Virus record (IMG/VR): IMGVR_UViG_3300033552_000032
Location: 1-37,230 of that record
Length of the DNA: 37,230 nucleotides
Direction: 5' to 3' (one strand)
Origin: a virus
Shown here: in pieces, positions 6,515 to 15,493 of the stretch
How positions within the stretch are numbered: the first letter of the stretch is position 1
Layout: each line of letters starts with the position of its first letter
Notes under the pieces: generated by a model
What the model was told of the DNA's origin: nothing
The model's database searches: none
The model's input: only the letters and a program-made list of their open reading frames with translations
Translations under genes and position numbers: made by a program

Positions 6515-8734
6515 ATGGCTCGCCAGGATAAGCACCAACGCGCTAAGGAGCGTTACAGCGATGCGTCTGATGCTATGAAGGAGCAGCACGCCCGGATGTT
6601 GGAGGATTTGAAGTTTAGCAACCCGGCAGACCCGCAGCAATGGCCTGAAGAAGCCAAGAAAGCACGTAACAACCGCCCATGTTTGACGTTTGATAGGACT
6701 AACCAGTTCTTGCAACAAGTCGTCAACGATGCACGGCAAAACAAGCCTGCGATTAAATGTTTGCCCGCTGATTCTGGCGCTGATATTGGCGTGGCTACAA
6801 AGCTGGACGGCATCATCCGGCACATTGAATACGTGAGCCGTGCAGGTATTGCCTACGACTGCGCTATTGACCATGCCGCACGTGTAGGCCTTGGCTGGCT
6901 TCGCGTTGTGCCTGAAGTCATCCGGCCTGAGACCAATGACCAAGAGATTCGCATTATGCGGATACATGACCCGCTGTCCGTGATGCTTGATGCGGATAGC
7001 ACACAGCCGGACGGCTCTGATGCGACGTATGGTTTTGTTGAAACGCTGATGAGCGCCAAGGCGTTTGAAGCGGCTTATCCAAAAGCCACAGCTGTATCAA
7101 TGGATGGCGGCAAATGGTCAGGTATTGACGGCGTGAAGTTGTGCGAGTATTTTGAAGTTATCAAGAAGCAGGAAAACCGCATTGTCGTCAGTCTTGAAGG
7201 CCAGCAGATGCTGATGACCGAGGACGAATACTGGCAAGCCTGCGCGCAAGTAGGGTTCAAAATCCCGACAGAATCAACAGCGATGGTTGAAACCCGTAAA
7301 GTGATCTGGCAAAAGATGACCGGCGCGGAGATTTTGGAAGAGACTGATTTTCCCAGCCAATACATCCCCTTAGTTCCTGTTATTGGCGATGAGATTTGGG
7401 TAGAGGGCAAGCGCTATTTGTGCGGCATGGTTCGTAAACAAATGGATTCGCAACGCTTTCATAACTACACCATCAGTCAGTTAGCAGAAACCATTGCACT
7501 ACAGCCTAAAGCGCCGTTCATAGCGCCTAAAGAAGCGATTGAAGGCAATGAACAGGCATGGCGCAATGCTAACAACGGCACAGCGTCTTACCTGCCTTAT
7601 AACAGCGTAGACAGCGACGGTAATCCGATACCAAGGCCTGAGCGTCAACAACCGCCTGCAATGTCGCAAGGCTGGGCTGAATTGCTGCAATATTCCAACA
7701 ACGCTATGGAATCCGCTATTGGTATGTTCAAAGCCAATTTAGGACAGCAGGGCAATGAAACATCAGGGCGGGCTATTCGTGCGCGGCAAATGGAAGGCGA
7801 TACCGCTAACTTTCATTACGTGGACAACATGAGCCGTTCGATTGAACAGCTTGGCCGAATCATTGTCGATATGATTCCGCGCGTCATCACAACCCGCACG
7901 CAGTCGCGCATTCTGGGTGAGGATGGCAAGCAGGATTTTGTACAGATTGACCCGGCCATGAAACAAGCCGTGAGGAAAGATCAGACCGGCAAAGTTATCG
8001 CTATTAATCCCGGCGTGGGTAACTACGATGTGCGCGTAAACGCCGGGCCAAGTTACACCAGCGTCAGGGAAGAAGCGGCGCAAAACATTGTTGACATATC
8101 GCAGGGTAACCCGCAGTTAGGCGCGGCACTTGCCCCCATGTTGATGAAGATGCGCGACATGCCTGAAGGCGATAAGGCCTACAAAGTCGCTCTGGCTTTG
8201 TTACCGCCTAACGTGCAATCCGCTTATGAGGACGAGGAAGGCGAACAGCTATCGCCCGAGCATCAGGCCAAGATGCAACAAATGCAGCAACAGCTAGAAC
8301 AAGCCATGCAAGCGCTTGAAAATGCCGGTAACGAGGTAGACAAGCTGGAAGCAGCGCAAGCTGACAAACAACAAGAGTTTGAGCTGAAAGCGCGTGAGAT
8401 AGCGGTAAAAGAGTTTGAAGCTGAAACAAAACGCCATGAGTGCGAAAAGCAAGAGCCTGAGCAATATCAGCCACCACCAGGCGAAGACCCTGAGTTGATA
8501 AAACTGCAAATTGCGCGTGAGAAAAACGAATCAACCGAGCGCCTAAAAATAATGGAGCTTGAAGCGCAGCAAATGCAGCACACACAGCATGACACAGCGC
8601 CTGAGCGTGATGATTCGCTGCAACTGACGATAGAGGCACTACAACAAATGGTAAGCACTATGCAAGCCCCTAAGCGCGTGGTTTATGACGATGCAGGCCG
8701 GGTTGCTGGCGTTGAAACAATACAAGGCGAATAA
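6515..8734 (+). CDS. P22-type portal protein
   Basis: The 739-residue length is close to the 725 of P22 gp1. The N-terminal region has NNRPCLTFDRTNQFLQQVVN and then ARVGLGWLRVVPEV, both characteristic of the P22 portal family. After the body, a region from about residue 585 to 690 is rich in Q, E and A (QQQLEQAMQALENAGNEVDK), predicted as long helix or coiled coil. This matches the helical barrel of the P22 portal. Twelve copies form the ring through which DNA enters and to which the tail attaches. The gene starts three bases after the terminase stop. Confidence 0.95.
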   Translation: MARQDKHQRAKERYSDASDAMKEQHARMLEDLKFSNPADPQQWPEEAKKARNNRPCLTFDRTNQFLQQVVNDARQNKPAIKCLPADSGADIGVATKLDGIIRHIEYVSRAGIAYDCAIDHAARVGLGWLRVVPEVIRPETNDQEIRIMRIHDPLSVMLDADSTQPDGSDATYGFVETLMSAKAFEAAYPKATAVSMDGGKWSGIDGVKLCEYFEVIKKQENRIVVSLEGQQMLMTEDEYWQACAQVGFKIPTESTAMVETRKVIWQKMTGAEILEETDFPSQYIPLVPVIGDEIWVEGKRYLCGMVRKQMDSQRFHNYTISQLAETIALQPKAPFIAPKEAIEGNEQAWRNANNGTASYLPYNSVDSDGNPIPRPERQQPPAMSQGWAELLQYSNNAMESAIGMFKANLGQQGNETSGRAIRARQMEGDTANFHYVDNMSRSIEQLGRIIVDMIPRVITTRTQSRILGEDGKQDFVQIDPAMKQAVRKDQTGKVIAINPGVGNYDVRVNAGPSYTSVREEAAQNIVDISQGNPQLGAALAPMLMKMRDMPEGDKAYKVALALLPPNVQSAYEDEEGEQLSPEHQAKMQQMQQQLEQAMQALENAGNEVDKLEAAQADKQQEFELKAREIAVKEFEAETKRHECEKQEPEQYQPPPGEDPELIKLQIAREKNESTERLKIMELEAQQMQHTQHDTAPERDDSLQLTIEALQQMVSTMQAPKRVVYDDAGRVAGVETIQGE

Positions 8735-9853
8735 GTGGCAGATAACACAACCTTGAATGCAGGCACAGCAGGCGATTTAATCGCAACCGATGAGCTGACG
8801 ACAATTAACGGCGCGGCGGCGGCAGCTGGCTTGAAAGTACAGCGCGTTAAAGCTGGTTTTGGTGCTGACGGTTCGTTTACTGATGTGAGCGCCCTTAATC
8901 CGCTTCCCATCACAATGTCTAATACATTGGCGTTGACTGATACGCAACTTAGGGCGACGCCTGTACCTGTCAGCGGTGCGGTATCTGTAACGGCTAACGG
9001 CATTATTTCAACGGCAAACAGTACATCCGTGGCGCTGGCTGCTGGGGGCGTATTTACAGGCCCAGCCGAGGATATAACCGAGTTTGCCGATGTTCGCCTG
9101 CTGGTGTTTGCAGACCAGCCAAGCGCGGTTGATGGTTTGCAGCTGCAACAATCAACAAATGGCACGAATTGGGATTCGGTAGACGCTTTTACCGTCCCAG
9201 CTACAACGGGCAGGCCTTTTAGCATTGGCGCATCGGCGCGATTTTTTCGCATTGTTTACACCAACGGCGCCACAGCACAGACCGCCTTTAGACTGCAAAC
9301 TAAACTTTATAAAGCCTACGGAAAAGGCGCATCTGTCAGGCCGCAAGATGGCCGCAGCAATGAAAATGACTTTGAAGAGATTTTGGCGTTTGCAATGGGT
9401 TACAACGGCACTAGCTGGGACAGGCTACGAGCTACGATAGCAAACGGTTTGGCGGTTGACGTTACCCGCTTGCCTGCTGTGCCTGAAATGCGTGCGGCGA
9501 CATTGCATGTATCAGCAACAGGCGCGGTCAATACAGCGGTTACGGCCTCGTTGCCTGCACCAGCGGCGGGCTTGTTTCACTACATCACCTCTATTCAGCT
9601 TGACAAGTTATATACGGCCTTAGGGGTTGCGTCTGGTGCGGGTGTGGTCATTACATCAACCAATCTACCCGGCGCACCTAACTGGCTAACAGAGCAGGCA
9701 GCGGGGGCAGTAGGCACAGCAGTCACAGTGATTGATTACCGGCCCACAACGCCATTAAAGGTATCAGCGGCGGCTACGATTTCAACCCTTGCAGCGCCTG
9801 CACAACTACAAACAATCTGGCGCTGGAATGTGTCCTATTTCACGGCGGCATAA
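8735..9853 (+). CDS. Structural protein, probable head or tail accessory
   Basis: GTG at 8735 is used, directly after the portal stop, with AAGGCGA upstream. The 372-residue product is low in charge and rich in alanine, threonine and valine, which suggests beta structure. Residues 35-45 (QRVKAGFGADG) followed by LRATPVPVSG are recurrent in phage virion proteins of unknown detail. Its place between portal and scaffold suggests a head-surface or decoration protein. I cannot assign it to a P22 counterpart. Confidence 0.7.
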   Translation: MADNTTLNAGTAGDLIATDELTTINGAAAAAGLKVQRVKAGFGADGSFTDVSALNPLPITMSNTLALTDTQLRATPVPVSGAVSVTANGIISTANSTSVALAAGGVFTGPAEDITEFADVRLLVFADQPSAVDGLQLQQSTNGTNWDSVDAFTVPATTGRPFSIGASARFFRIVYTNGATAQTAFRLQTKLYKAYGKGASVRPQDGRSNENDFEEILAFAMGYNGTSWDRLRATIANGLAVDVTRLPAVPEMRAATLHVSATGAVNTAVTASLPAPAAGLFHYITSIQLDKLYTALGVASGAGVVITSTNLPGAPNWLTEQAAGAVGTAVTVIDYRPTTPLKVSAAATISTLAAPAQLQTIWRWNVSYFTAA

Positions 9854-9856
9854 ACC

Positions 9857-10270
9857 ATGCTGCTATTTCAGCTAAACCTGCAAACGGTTGGAGTAGTCGC
9901 CCCTTTACCTGAAGTGGGCGGTGGCGGCGGCGGCACATATCCCGGCTATGCAGCAGAGCGCAGCGTAACGAATAGGCGGGATAAGCAGGATAGGCCACCA
10001 GAGGCCACCAAAGCAGCGCAGGTTGCACCGATAACGCAAGCCAAGGCCATTACCCCGGTTTATCCGTTAGCGACTGACAGACAAGCATTGCGCCGCGTAG
10101 TGAACGAGGCCATGCGTGAAAAGCAACTACAGGCATTAGGCCAATTCAGCCGGGTCTTGCAGGCACAACAAGCCAGCCAAGAGCAACAGCAGGCCGAAAT
10201 AATACGCCGCTTGCAGGTGCTGGACAACAACAACGATGACGCAATGATTGCGCTACTTTTAACCATCTAG
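9857..10270 (+). CDS. Hypothetical structural protein with coiled coil
   Basis: The 137-residue product has an N-terminal hydrophobic strand (MLLFQLNLQTVGVV), a glycine run at residues 21-26 and a basic linker. Its long glutamine-rich helix (FSRVLQAQQASQEQQQAEII) is likely to be a coiled coil, and it ends in a hydrophobic tail. It lies three bases after the previous gene. The family is unknown, and a role in the virion is inferred from position. Confidence 0.65.
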   Translation: MLLFQLNLQTVGVVAPLPEVGGGGGGTYPGYAAERSVTNRRDKQDRPPEATKAAQVAPITQAKAITPVYPLATDRQALRRVVNEAMREKQLQALGQFSRVLQAQQASQEQQQAEIIRRLQVLDNNNDDAMIALLLTI

Positions 10271-10277
10271 GACACCT

Positions 10278-10565
10278 ATGAAATATGCCTCTTTATCTGC
10301 ACCGCGTGAGCAAAACACACTGCGCGTAGCGGTGACTGCTGCCAGTGCTGTATCGCTGCCTATCAATACAAACGAGGTGCTGGTGACAGTCACAGCCGCT
10401 TGTTTCATGGTGGCCGGCCCTACACCAACAGCCGTAGCACAGACCAGCGTTTACCTGGCCCCAAATATTCCGTATTCGATTGGTGGATTGAAGGAGGGCG
10501 ACAGGCTGGCCTTCATTTTGGGCGCGGTGGGTAACGCAGACGCATACATCACGCCATTGCCTTAA
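10278..10565 (+). CDS. Small beta-rich structural protein
   Basis: The 95-residue product is strand-rich (LRVAVTAASAVSLPINTNEV then APNIPYSIGGLKEGDRLAF). The pattern resembles the short beta-sandwich proteins found before scaffold and coat genes in other phages, some of which decorate the head. The assignment is by pattern only. It is followed by a terminator. Confidence 0.65.
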   Translation: MKYASLSAPREQNTLRVAVTAASAVSLPINTNEVLVTVTAACFMVAGPTPTAVAQTSVYLAPNIPYSIGGLKEGDRLAFILGAVGNADAYITPLP

Positions 10566-10586
10566 ATAGCTTTTTCGTTTCCTAAC

Positions 10587-10614
10587 AACCTGCCTTAAAA
10601 CAGCGGGTTTTTTT
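10587..10614 (+). terminator. Terminator between decoration and scaffold genes
   Basis: AACCTGC at 10587-10593 pairs with GCGGGTT at 10603-10609 (one G-T pair), followed by an unbroken T run to 10614. It probably reduces transcription into the scaffold-coat segment or is read through in late infection. Confidence 0.75.
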
Positions 10615-10660
10615 ACGCCCACTTGCCGGGGCTCGACGGCCTGAAACCACTTGCTAACGC

Positions 10661-11377
10661 ATGACCATTGAAAACACAGTCCCTACTGACGCAGAGACTC
10701 AAAACCCAGCGCCTGAAGTTATCGAATCACCGGAGCTGATAACGCCGGACGCAGAAGGCCAAGAGCCGCTAGTCGAGCCGCCTGAGCTGTCTGACGCTGA
10801 GAAGGAAAACAAAGCCTTGAAGCGACGGATTGGCCGGATAACTCAACAGAAGTACCAACTTCAGGATGAGTTGCAAACAGCGCGGAATCTACCAGCAGAG
10901 CAACAGCGCCAGACGCAAGAGCCGCAACAGTACACCCAGCAGCAATACGACAGCGATGTTCGTAAAGCAGCGCAGGAACTGAATCGCGGGCAATCCATGA
11001 ATCAAAAGCTGGACAGCGTAGAGGGCAAGGTTCGCAAAACTGTCGGTGAAGCCGCTTTCAACGATTTTTATGAGGACTTGAAATCTGCGGGTGAAGCAGC
11101 CGCCATTTTGTTGGAAACAGCTTTAGAACTAGACGATTCTGAAAAAGTCATGACGCATTTTGTCAATGACCGCGATGAGTGCGACCGGGTTCTACAGATG
11201 AGTCCCAAAAAGCAGGCGATTTACATGGGTCAGTTGTCCGCACGGCTAGCCACACGCCCATCCATTAATTCAGCGCCTAAACCGCTGACACCTATCAATT
11301 CACGCGGAACCACACGCCCGAGCGTTGCAAACCAGAGCGACGAGGACATGGTACGCGCCATTCGCAATTCGCGATAA
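10661..11377 (+). CDS. Scaffolding protein
   Basis: The 238-residue product is acidic at its start (PELITPDAEGQEPLVEPPEL) and helical and charged in the middle (DAEKENKALKRRIGRITQQK). It ends in a basic segment (SAPKPLTPINSRGTTRP plus VRAIRNSR). An acidic, coiled front and a basic tail directly upstream of the coat gene are the hallmarks of phage scaffolds, which template procapsid assembly and then leave. The protein is shorter than P22 gp8 (303). Assignment is from layout and composition, not from a conserved motif. Confidence 0.75.
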   Translation: MTIENTVPTDAETQNPAPEVIESPELITPDAEGQEPLVEPPELSDAEKENKALKRRIGRITQQKYQLQDELQTARNLPAEQQRQTQEPQQYTQQQYDSDVRKAAQELNRGQSMNQKLDSVEGKVRKTVGEAAFNDFYEDLKSAGEAAAILLETALELDDSEKVMTHFVNDRDECDRVLQMSPKKQAIYMGQLSARLATRPSINSAPKPLTPINSRGTTRPSVANQSDEDMVRAIRNSR

Positions 11378-11389
11378 GAAAGTTAAATC

Positions 11390-12619
11390 ATGCCAATTTC
11401 AGTATCCCTCCAGGCGATGATCGCCGCAGAATCCGCAGCCGTTATCGAGGAAAGCTGCCCGTTCTTGATGAACATTAACCGTGACCGTGAAAAGGAGTTT
11501 GATAAGTCGCCCAACGGCTTCAAAATCGGCTCTACTGTCACTGTCAACATCCCCGGCATTGGTAGCGTCTTTGATGGCGCTACGTTGTGGGGTGGTGGCG
11601 CGGCTGAGGTGTTCACAGAAACCCAGCGCTCGCTCTCGATTACCAGCCATAAGCATACGGCGATTAACGTCACCGCTGCTGAGGCCGTGTTCCGTCTTGA
11701 CGCAAGCGACCCACGCCGCAAAGATTACCGTGACCGCGTATTGAAGCCGCAATTGTCCAGCCTTTGCTCTGCGATTGAAGCCGATTTGTTGCTGCAAGCC
11801 GTGCGTACTGTTCCGTTTGTTGTCGGCACACCAGGCACTGTGCCTAGTTCATTCCGCACATACAACGAAGCACGCGCAAAAATGGCGAATGCACTCGCAC
11901 CAAGCGACCCGCGTTGGGTGCTGTATTCGCCTGATGCTAATGTGTCATTGGTGGATGCTGGTAAGGGCTTGTTTAACCCTACGGCTGATATTGCAAAACA
12001 GTTCCGTGATTCTTACATCGGGCGTGCGGCCAATGCTGAATGGATGGAAGCCGTCAATCTGCCTACGCTGACAAACGGCAACAAAGTAACGGGCGTGACG
12101 GTATCGGGCGCGGGTCAGTCCGGCACTAGCTTGCTGGTTGCTGGTGTGGCCGCTGCTGATACGTTCACGGTGGGTCAGGTGTTCGCTATTGCTGGTGTAT
12201 TCCAAGTTCACCCGCTGACCGGCACACCACTAACAGCATTGCAACAGTTCACTGTTACCGCTGCTGTTACCAGTGCAGGTTTGACGACTACCTTGAGCAT
12301 TTTCCCGGCCATGACTGCGGTAATGCCTAACAAAACCGTTAGCGCCTTGCCTGCTACTGGTGCTGCTTTGGTGTTTGTTGGTGCGGCCTCTACTGCCTAT
12401 CGTCAAAACTTGATGTGGCAGCGGGATGCGTTTACAGCAGCCTTTGTACCGCCTCCTATCGTGGCGGGTGCTGAGGGTTACAACCTGTCCAGCAATGGCC
12501 TGCGGTTGTCTGTGCAAACCGGCGGATCTATCACCGATTTGTCATCTACCACCCGTGTAGACGTGCTGTATGGCTTTGCAGCTATTCGCCCGATGCACGC
12601 CTGCCGTGTGACTGAGTAA
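11390..12619 (+). CDS. P22-type major coat protein
   Basis: The 409-residue protein matches the P22 gp5 plan. The key match is LPTLTNGNKVTGVTVSGAG at about residues 224-242, which closely parallels LPVLTKSTATGVTVSGA in gp5, and the preceding YRD/FRDSYIGR region also agrees. Downstream of it lies an insertion-like beta domain (residues 240-330) that corresponds to the I-domain. The fold is expected to be HK97-like, with hundreds of copies per head. A strong terminator follows immediately, so the coat transcript likely ends here in part. Confidence 0.92.
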   Translation: MPISVSLQAMIAAESAAVIEESCPFLMNINRDREKEFDKSPNGFKIGSTVTVNIPGIGSVFDGATLWGGGAAEVFTETQRSLSITSHKHTAINVTAAEAVFRLDASDPRRKDYRDRVLKPQLSSLCSAIEADLLLQAVRTVPFVVGTPGTVPSSFRTYNEARAKMANALAPSDPRWVLYSPDANVSLVDAGKGLFNPTADIAKQFRDSYIGRAANAEWMEAVNLPTLTNGNKVTGVTVSGAGQSGTSLLVAGVAAADTFTVGQVFAIAGVFQVHPLTGTPLTALQQFTVTAAVTSAGLTTTLSIFPAMTAVMPNKTVSALPATGAALVFVGAASTAYRQNLMWQRDAFTAAFVPPPIVAGAEGYNLSSNGLRLSVQTGGSITDLSSTTRVDVLYGFAAIRPMHACRVTE

Positions 12620-12630
12620 GCATGAATTGT

Positions 12631-12655
12631 CCCCGGCCACGGCTGGGGGCTTTTT
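12631..12655 (+). terminator. Terminator after coat gene
   Basis: CCCCGGC at 12631-12637 pairs with GCTGGGG at 12642-12648 around CACG, followed by GC and five T residues. It closes the scaffold-coat block and would limit tailspike expression relative to coat. Confidence 0.8.
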
Positions 12656-12692
12656 CTTGAGCCATTTCACGGCTGAATAAAAGGTAAAAACA

Positions 12693-14756
12693 ATGGAAAA
12701 GTATTTCAACAACGTCACCAATCAATCCGGCGATGTCATCATCGGGGCGCTGGTATCAGTGACCAAAGCCGATGGCACGCCTGCGGTAATTTACGCGGTA
12801 GACGGCGGCCCGGTTGTAGCTAACCCGTTGATAAGCGGTGTCAATGGCTTGTTTTCGTTTTACGCTGCTGATGGTGTTTACACGATAACTATTTCAGGCC
12901 GGGGTATTACGACATTCACGATTACAGACATAAAGTTGTCTGACTTTAATTCGGTCAGCCTTGCGGCATCTAGTGGCGCTGCGCTGGTGGGTAATAACGG
13001 TGAGACGGTAGCCCAATCTTTTAACGCATTGCAGCTTTCCGACTATGCAGCTTTACGGGCGTACACCGGCCCGCGTAAAAGCATTTACGTTACAGGCTAC
13101 ATGGCTTCAGCAGCGCCGTCAGGAACGGCAGGGGTGTTTGTTAGAGATGATTCAGACACGACCAGCGCCGACAATGGCGGCACAACGTTGATTGCAGGAA
13201 GTGTGCGTTGGAAACGACAATTTGACAGCTCTGTCAATGTGCAGTGGTTTGGGGCCAAAGGCGATGGCATTACAAACGACACGGCGGCATTCCAAGCCTG
13301 CATCAACTATGTGTTTACGCGCAAAAACACAGCTAGTCTTAATCAGCTGGGGGGCGTGGTCTGGGTTCCGACTGGACGCTACAAAGTTACCCAGACGTTA
13401 ACTAATTTTACTGACGGCATGGTCATACGTGGCGAACCTTCAGGTTTAAATTCTGTCCCATTAGCACAAGTCGGGACAGGGGCACAAATATTTTGCGACA
13501 GCACAGTTGCTGGTTTTCCAATGTTCACGGTCAATGACGGTGGCCCCGTCACTATTCAGGATATTGCGCTCAACGGGACGCAAACAGTTACGAACAGCAG
13601 TTGCATTAGAACAGGCGATGGCGTTACTAATATTGGTATAACCCAAGCACATTTTAGTAATGTGCGGTTTACTGGATTTAGTTCTGTTTTTATCGGATCA
13701 AAGCTGGCTGATGCGACTTTTTATGATTGCGGTTTTGAATACAACACCACATGTTTTAATTTAACGGGCGGCACACATACTTCTCTTGGCGGGATTAAAT
13801 TTGTTGGGTGCATATTTTTTGGCGGCGCGGATGCGGTTTTTACGCTAGCTGGCGGCGCGGCTTTGCATGACGTTAATTTTTCAGCTTGTATATTTCAAAA
13901 TGACCCGGCGCAAGTAGCTGCGTGCGACATTTTTAAGGTGTATGCCGCGTCTTTCAGAGACGCAACGTTTGCAAGTTGCAGTTTTATTGGGGCTGTTGGC
14001 GATTACTGCTTACGCTCATTGTCAGCAAGTAGCGAATTTAAAAGGATTACATTTGCCGCCTGTAATTTTAAAGTTACAGATGTAATTCAAATGCCATTCC
14101 AAACGCCAATTGGCGCGACCAAGAATATTATTCTGACGGGCTGCATCTTACAAGACAGTAAGATCACCTCCAGCTTTGAGTTGACAGATTTAACCATTAA
14201 TTCTTGCGCCGTTACTGGCGCATCCGTTATTAATTTAACGTCCTGCCACAACCTGCAAATTACGGGCAACAACTTTTTTAATGCTACGGCTGCAGCCCCG
14301 GTGGTTTTGACTGATGTGTTTAACCGGGTGCAAATTACTGCAAACATTTTTGCTGATGCAGTGGGTTCAATTCCAATTAATAGCGGCAGTACAAAAGTAA
14401 ATATTAACAATAACATCGGCGTTATTCCTAATGTGTCCGTTATTTTTACAACCATTACAGCGGGTTCTGGCGGTTGGACTAATCACGCTATTGCCCCGCA
14501 GGTACACCGCGACAATTCTAGTTTTTGTAGTCTCCGGGGGCTGGTCACAAATGCCGCGCCCGGAGCATATTCGATTATGGGGGCGCTCCCATTGGGCTTC
14601 AGACCAGCCATCAATCAGATTTTTATATTGCCAGAAAGCTCTGGAACTGGTTCCGCTATTACTGAAATTGCAACGAACGGCGACATTTATTTTGTTTCCC
14701 GAACGGGTACAGGAAGCAATTACGACTTGTCGGCCTTGCGTTTTTATGGTGCATAA
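12693..14756 (+). CDS. Tailspike with pectate-lyase-type beta helix
   Basis: The 687-residue protein starts with a small beta domain (residues 1-85), which probably attaches to the virion. Residues 184-201 contain WFGAKGDGITNDTAAF, the signature of the pectate-lyase-3 superfamily entry strand. Further on, repeated short strands with stacked asparagines and aromatics (for example KINNN-like turns, NITGNNFF) indicate a right-handed parallel beta helix to about residue 590. A separate C-terminal domain closes the trimer. Such proteins bind and cut host surface polysaccharide. The specific residues cannot be assigned. The AAAAGG upstream supports the start. Confidence 0.85.
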   Translation: MEKYFNNVTNQSGDVIIGALVSVTKADGTPAVIYAVDGGPVVANPLISGVNGLFSFYAADGVYTITISGRGITTFTITDIKLSDFNSVSLAASSGAALVGNNGETVAQSFNALQLSDYAALRAYTGPRKSIYVTGYMASAAPSGTAGVFVRDDSDTTSADNGGTTLIAGSVRWKRQFDSSVNVQWFGAKGDGITNDTAAFQACINYVFTRKNTASLNQLGGVVWVPTGRYKVTQTLTNFTDGMVIRGEPSGLNSVPLAQVGTGAQIFCDSTVAGFPMFTVNDGGPVTIQDIALNGTQTVTNSSCIRTGDGVTNIGITQAHFSNVRFTGFSSVFIGSKLADATFYDCGFEYNTTCFNLTGGTHTSLGGIKFVGCIFFGGADAVFTLAGGAALHDVNFSACIFQNDPAQVAACDIFKVYAASFRDATFASCSFIGAVGDYCLRSLSASSEFKRITFAACNFKVTDVIQMPFQTPIGATKNIILTGCILQDSKITSSFELTDLTINSCAVTGASVINLTSCHNLQITGNNFFNATAAAPVVLTDVFNRVQITANIFADAVGSIPINSGSTKVNINNNIGVIPNVSVIFTTITAGSGGWTNHAIAPQVHRDNSSFCSLRGLVTNAAPGAYSIMGALPLGFRPAINQIFILPESSGTGSAITEIATNGDIYFVSRTGTGSNYDLSALRFYGA

Positions 14757-14782
14757 ACCATGTCCATCAACGAGATAAAAAC

Positions 14783-15493
14783 ATGCCCATAGTCGTATCA
14801 CTATCAAACGCCGTCACTAACGGCGACATTATCAGCCGCGCCATGCGCTTAAGCGGTAGTCTGGCGGGTGGTGAAACGCTTGATGCTTCGCAAGCCGCTG
14901 ATGGCTTGGTGGCGTTAAATTCAATGCTTGAGGTGTGGGCGCTTGAAAAGCTGATGTTATTCAAGTTTGAAACCATTGCGTTTAAACCCGTAACAAACAG
15001 TTTCACGATTGGGCCTACAGGCGATGTAGTGACATTGCGGCCTGTAGAGATACAGAGCGCTTACCGTACCAGCGGCGGGGTTGATTTACCGATTGACGTT
15101 ATCAGCCGTGAGCAGTACGAATCAATCACGCTTAAAGGGCAAGCAAGCCCCACGTCTGCGGTTTACTACAAGCCAGAATTTCCCAATGGCCGCGTGTTGT
15201 GCTGGCCTGTAAACGGCGTAGATACGCTTAACTTGACAGTACAGCAACCTCTTTTGGGCTTTACGTCAATCACCGATGTAATGAACCTGCCACCCGGTTA
15301 TCAAGAAACATTGACGTTTAACTTAGCAGTAACGCTTGCGCCTGAATTTAACACCGAGGTATCACGTACCGTCATGCGACAGGCCATGAATACCAAGCGC
15401 TTGATTAAAACCGTTAACAACGAAATCCCCATGCTATCGGTTGACCCTGCCCTAAGCGGTGGTGTGTCGACGCAGTGGTGGACACCTGCATGA
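14783..15493 (+). CDS. Tail accessory factor gp4-like
   Basis: The 236-residue protein begins with SNAVTNGDIISRAMRLSGSL and LVALNSMLEVWALEKLMLF, helical blocks typical of the P22 gp4 family (packaged-DNA stabilisation, head completion). This factor docks on the portal ring after packaging and prepares it for gp10. It is longer than P22 gp4 (166 residues), with a C-terminal extension ending VSTQWWTPA. The gene overlaps the gp10-like gene by four bases, in the order seen in P22. Confidence 0.88.
   Translation: MPIVVSLSNAVTNGDIISRAMRLSGSLAGGETLDASQAADGLVALNSMLEVWALEKLMLFKFETIAFKPVTNSFTIGPTGDVVTLRPVEIQSAYRTSGGVDLPIDVISREQYESITLKGQASPTSAVYYKPEFPNGRVLCWPVNGVDTLNLTVQQPLLGFTSITDVMNLPPGYQETLTFNLAVTLAPEFNTEVSRTVMRQAMNTKRLIKTVNNEIPMLSVDPALSGGVSTQWWTPA

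Noticed and set aside
9901-9940. Glycine codon run (GGTGGCGGCGGC) as a possible variable or repeat system
   Set aside because: It is a short low-complexity linker inside one gene, without a second template copy. No reverse transcriptase gene is present, so a diversity-generating element is not supported.
12230-12517. Minus-strand frame within the coat gene
   Set aside because: The coat protein frame is clear by its gp5-like segment. The opposite frame has no support.
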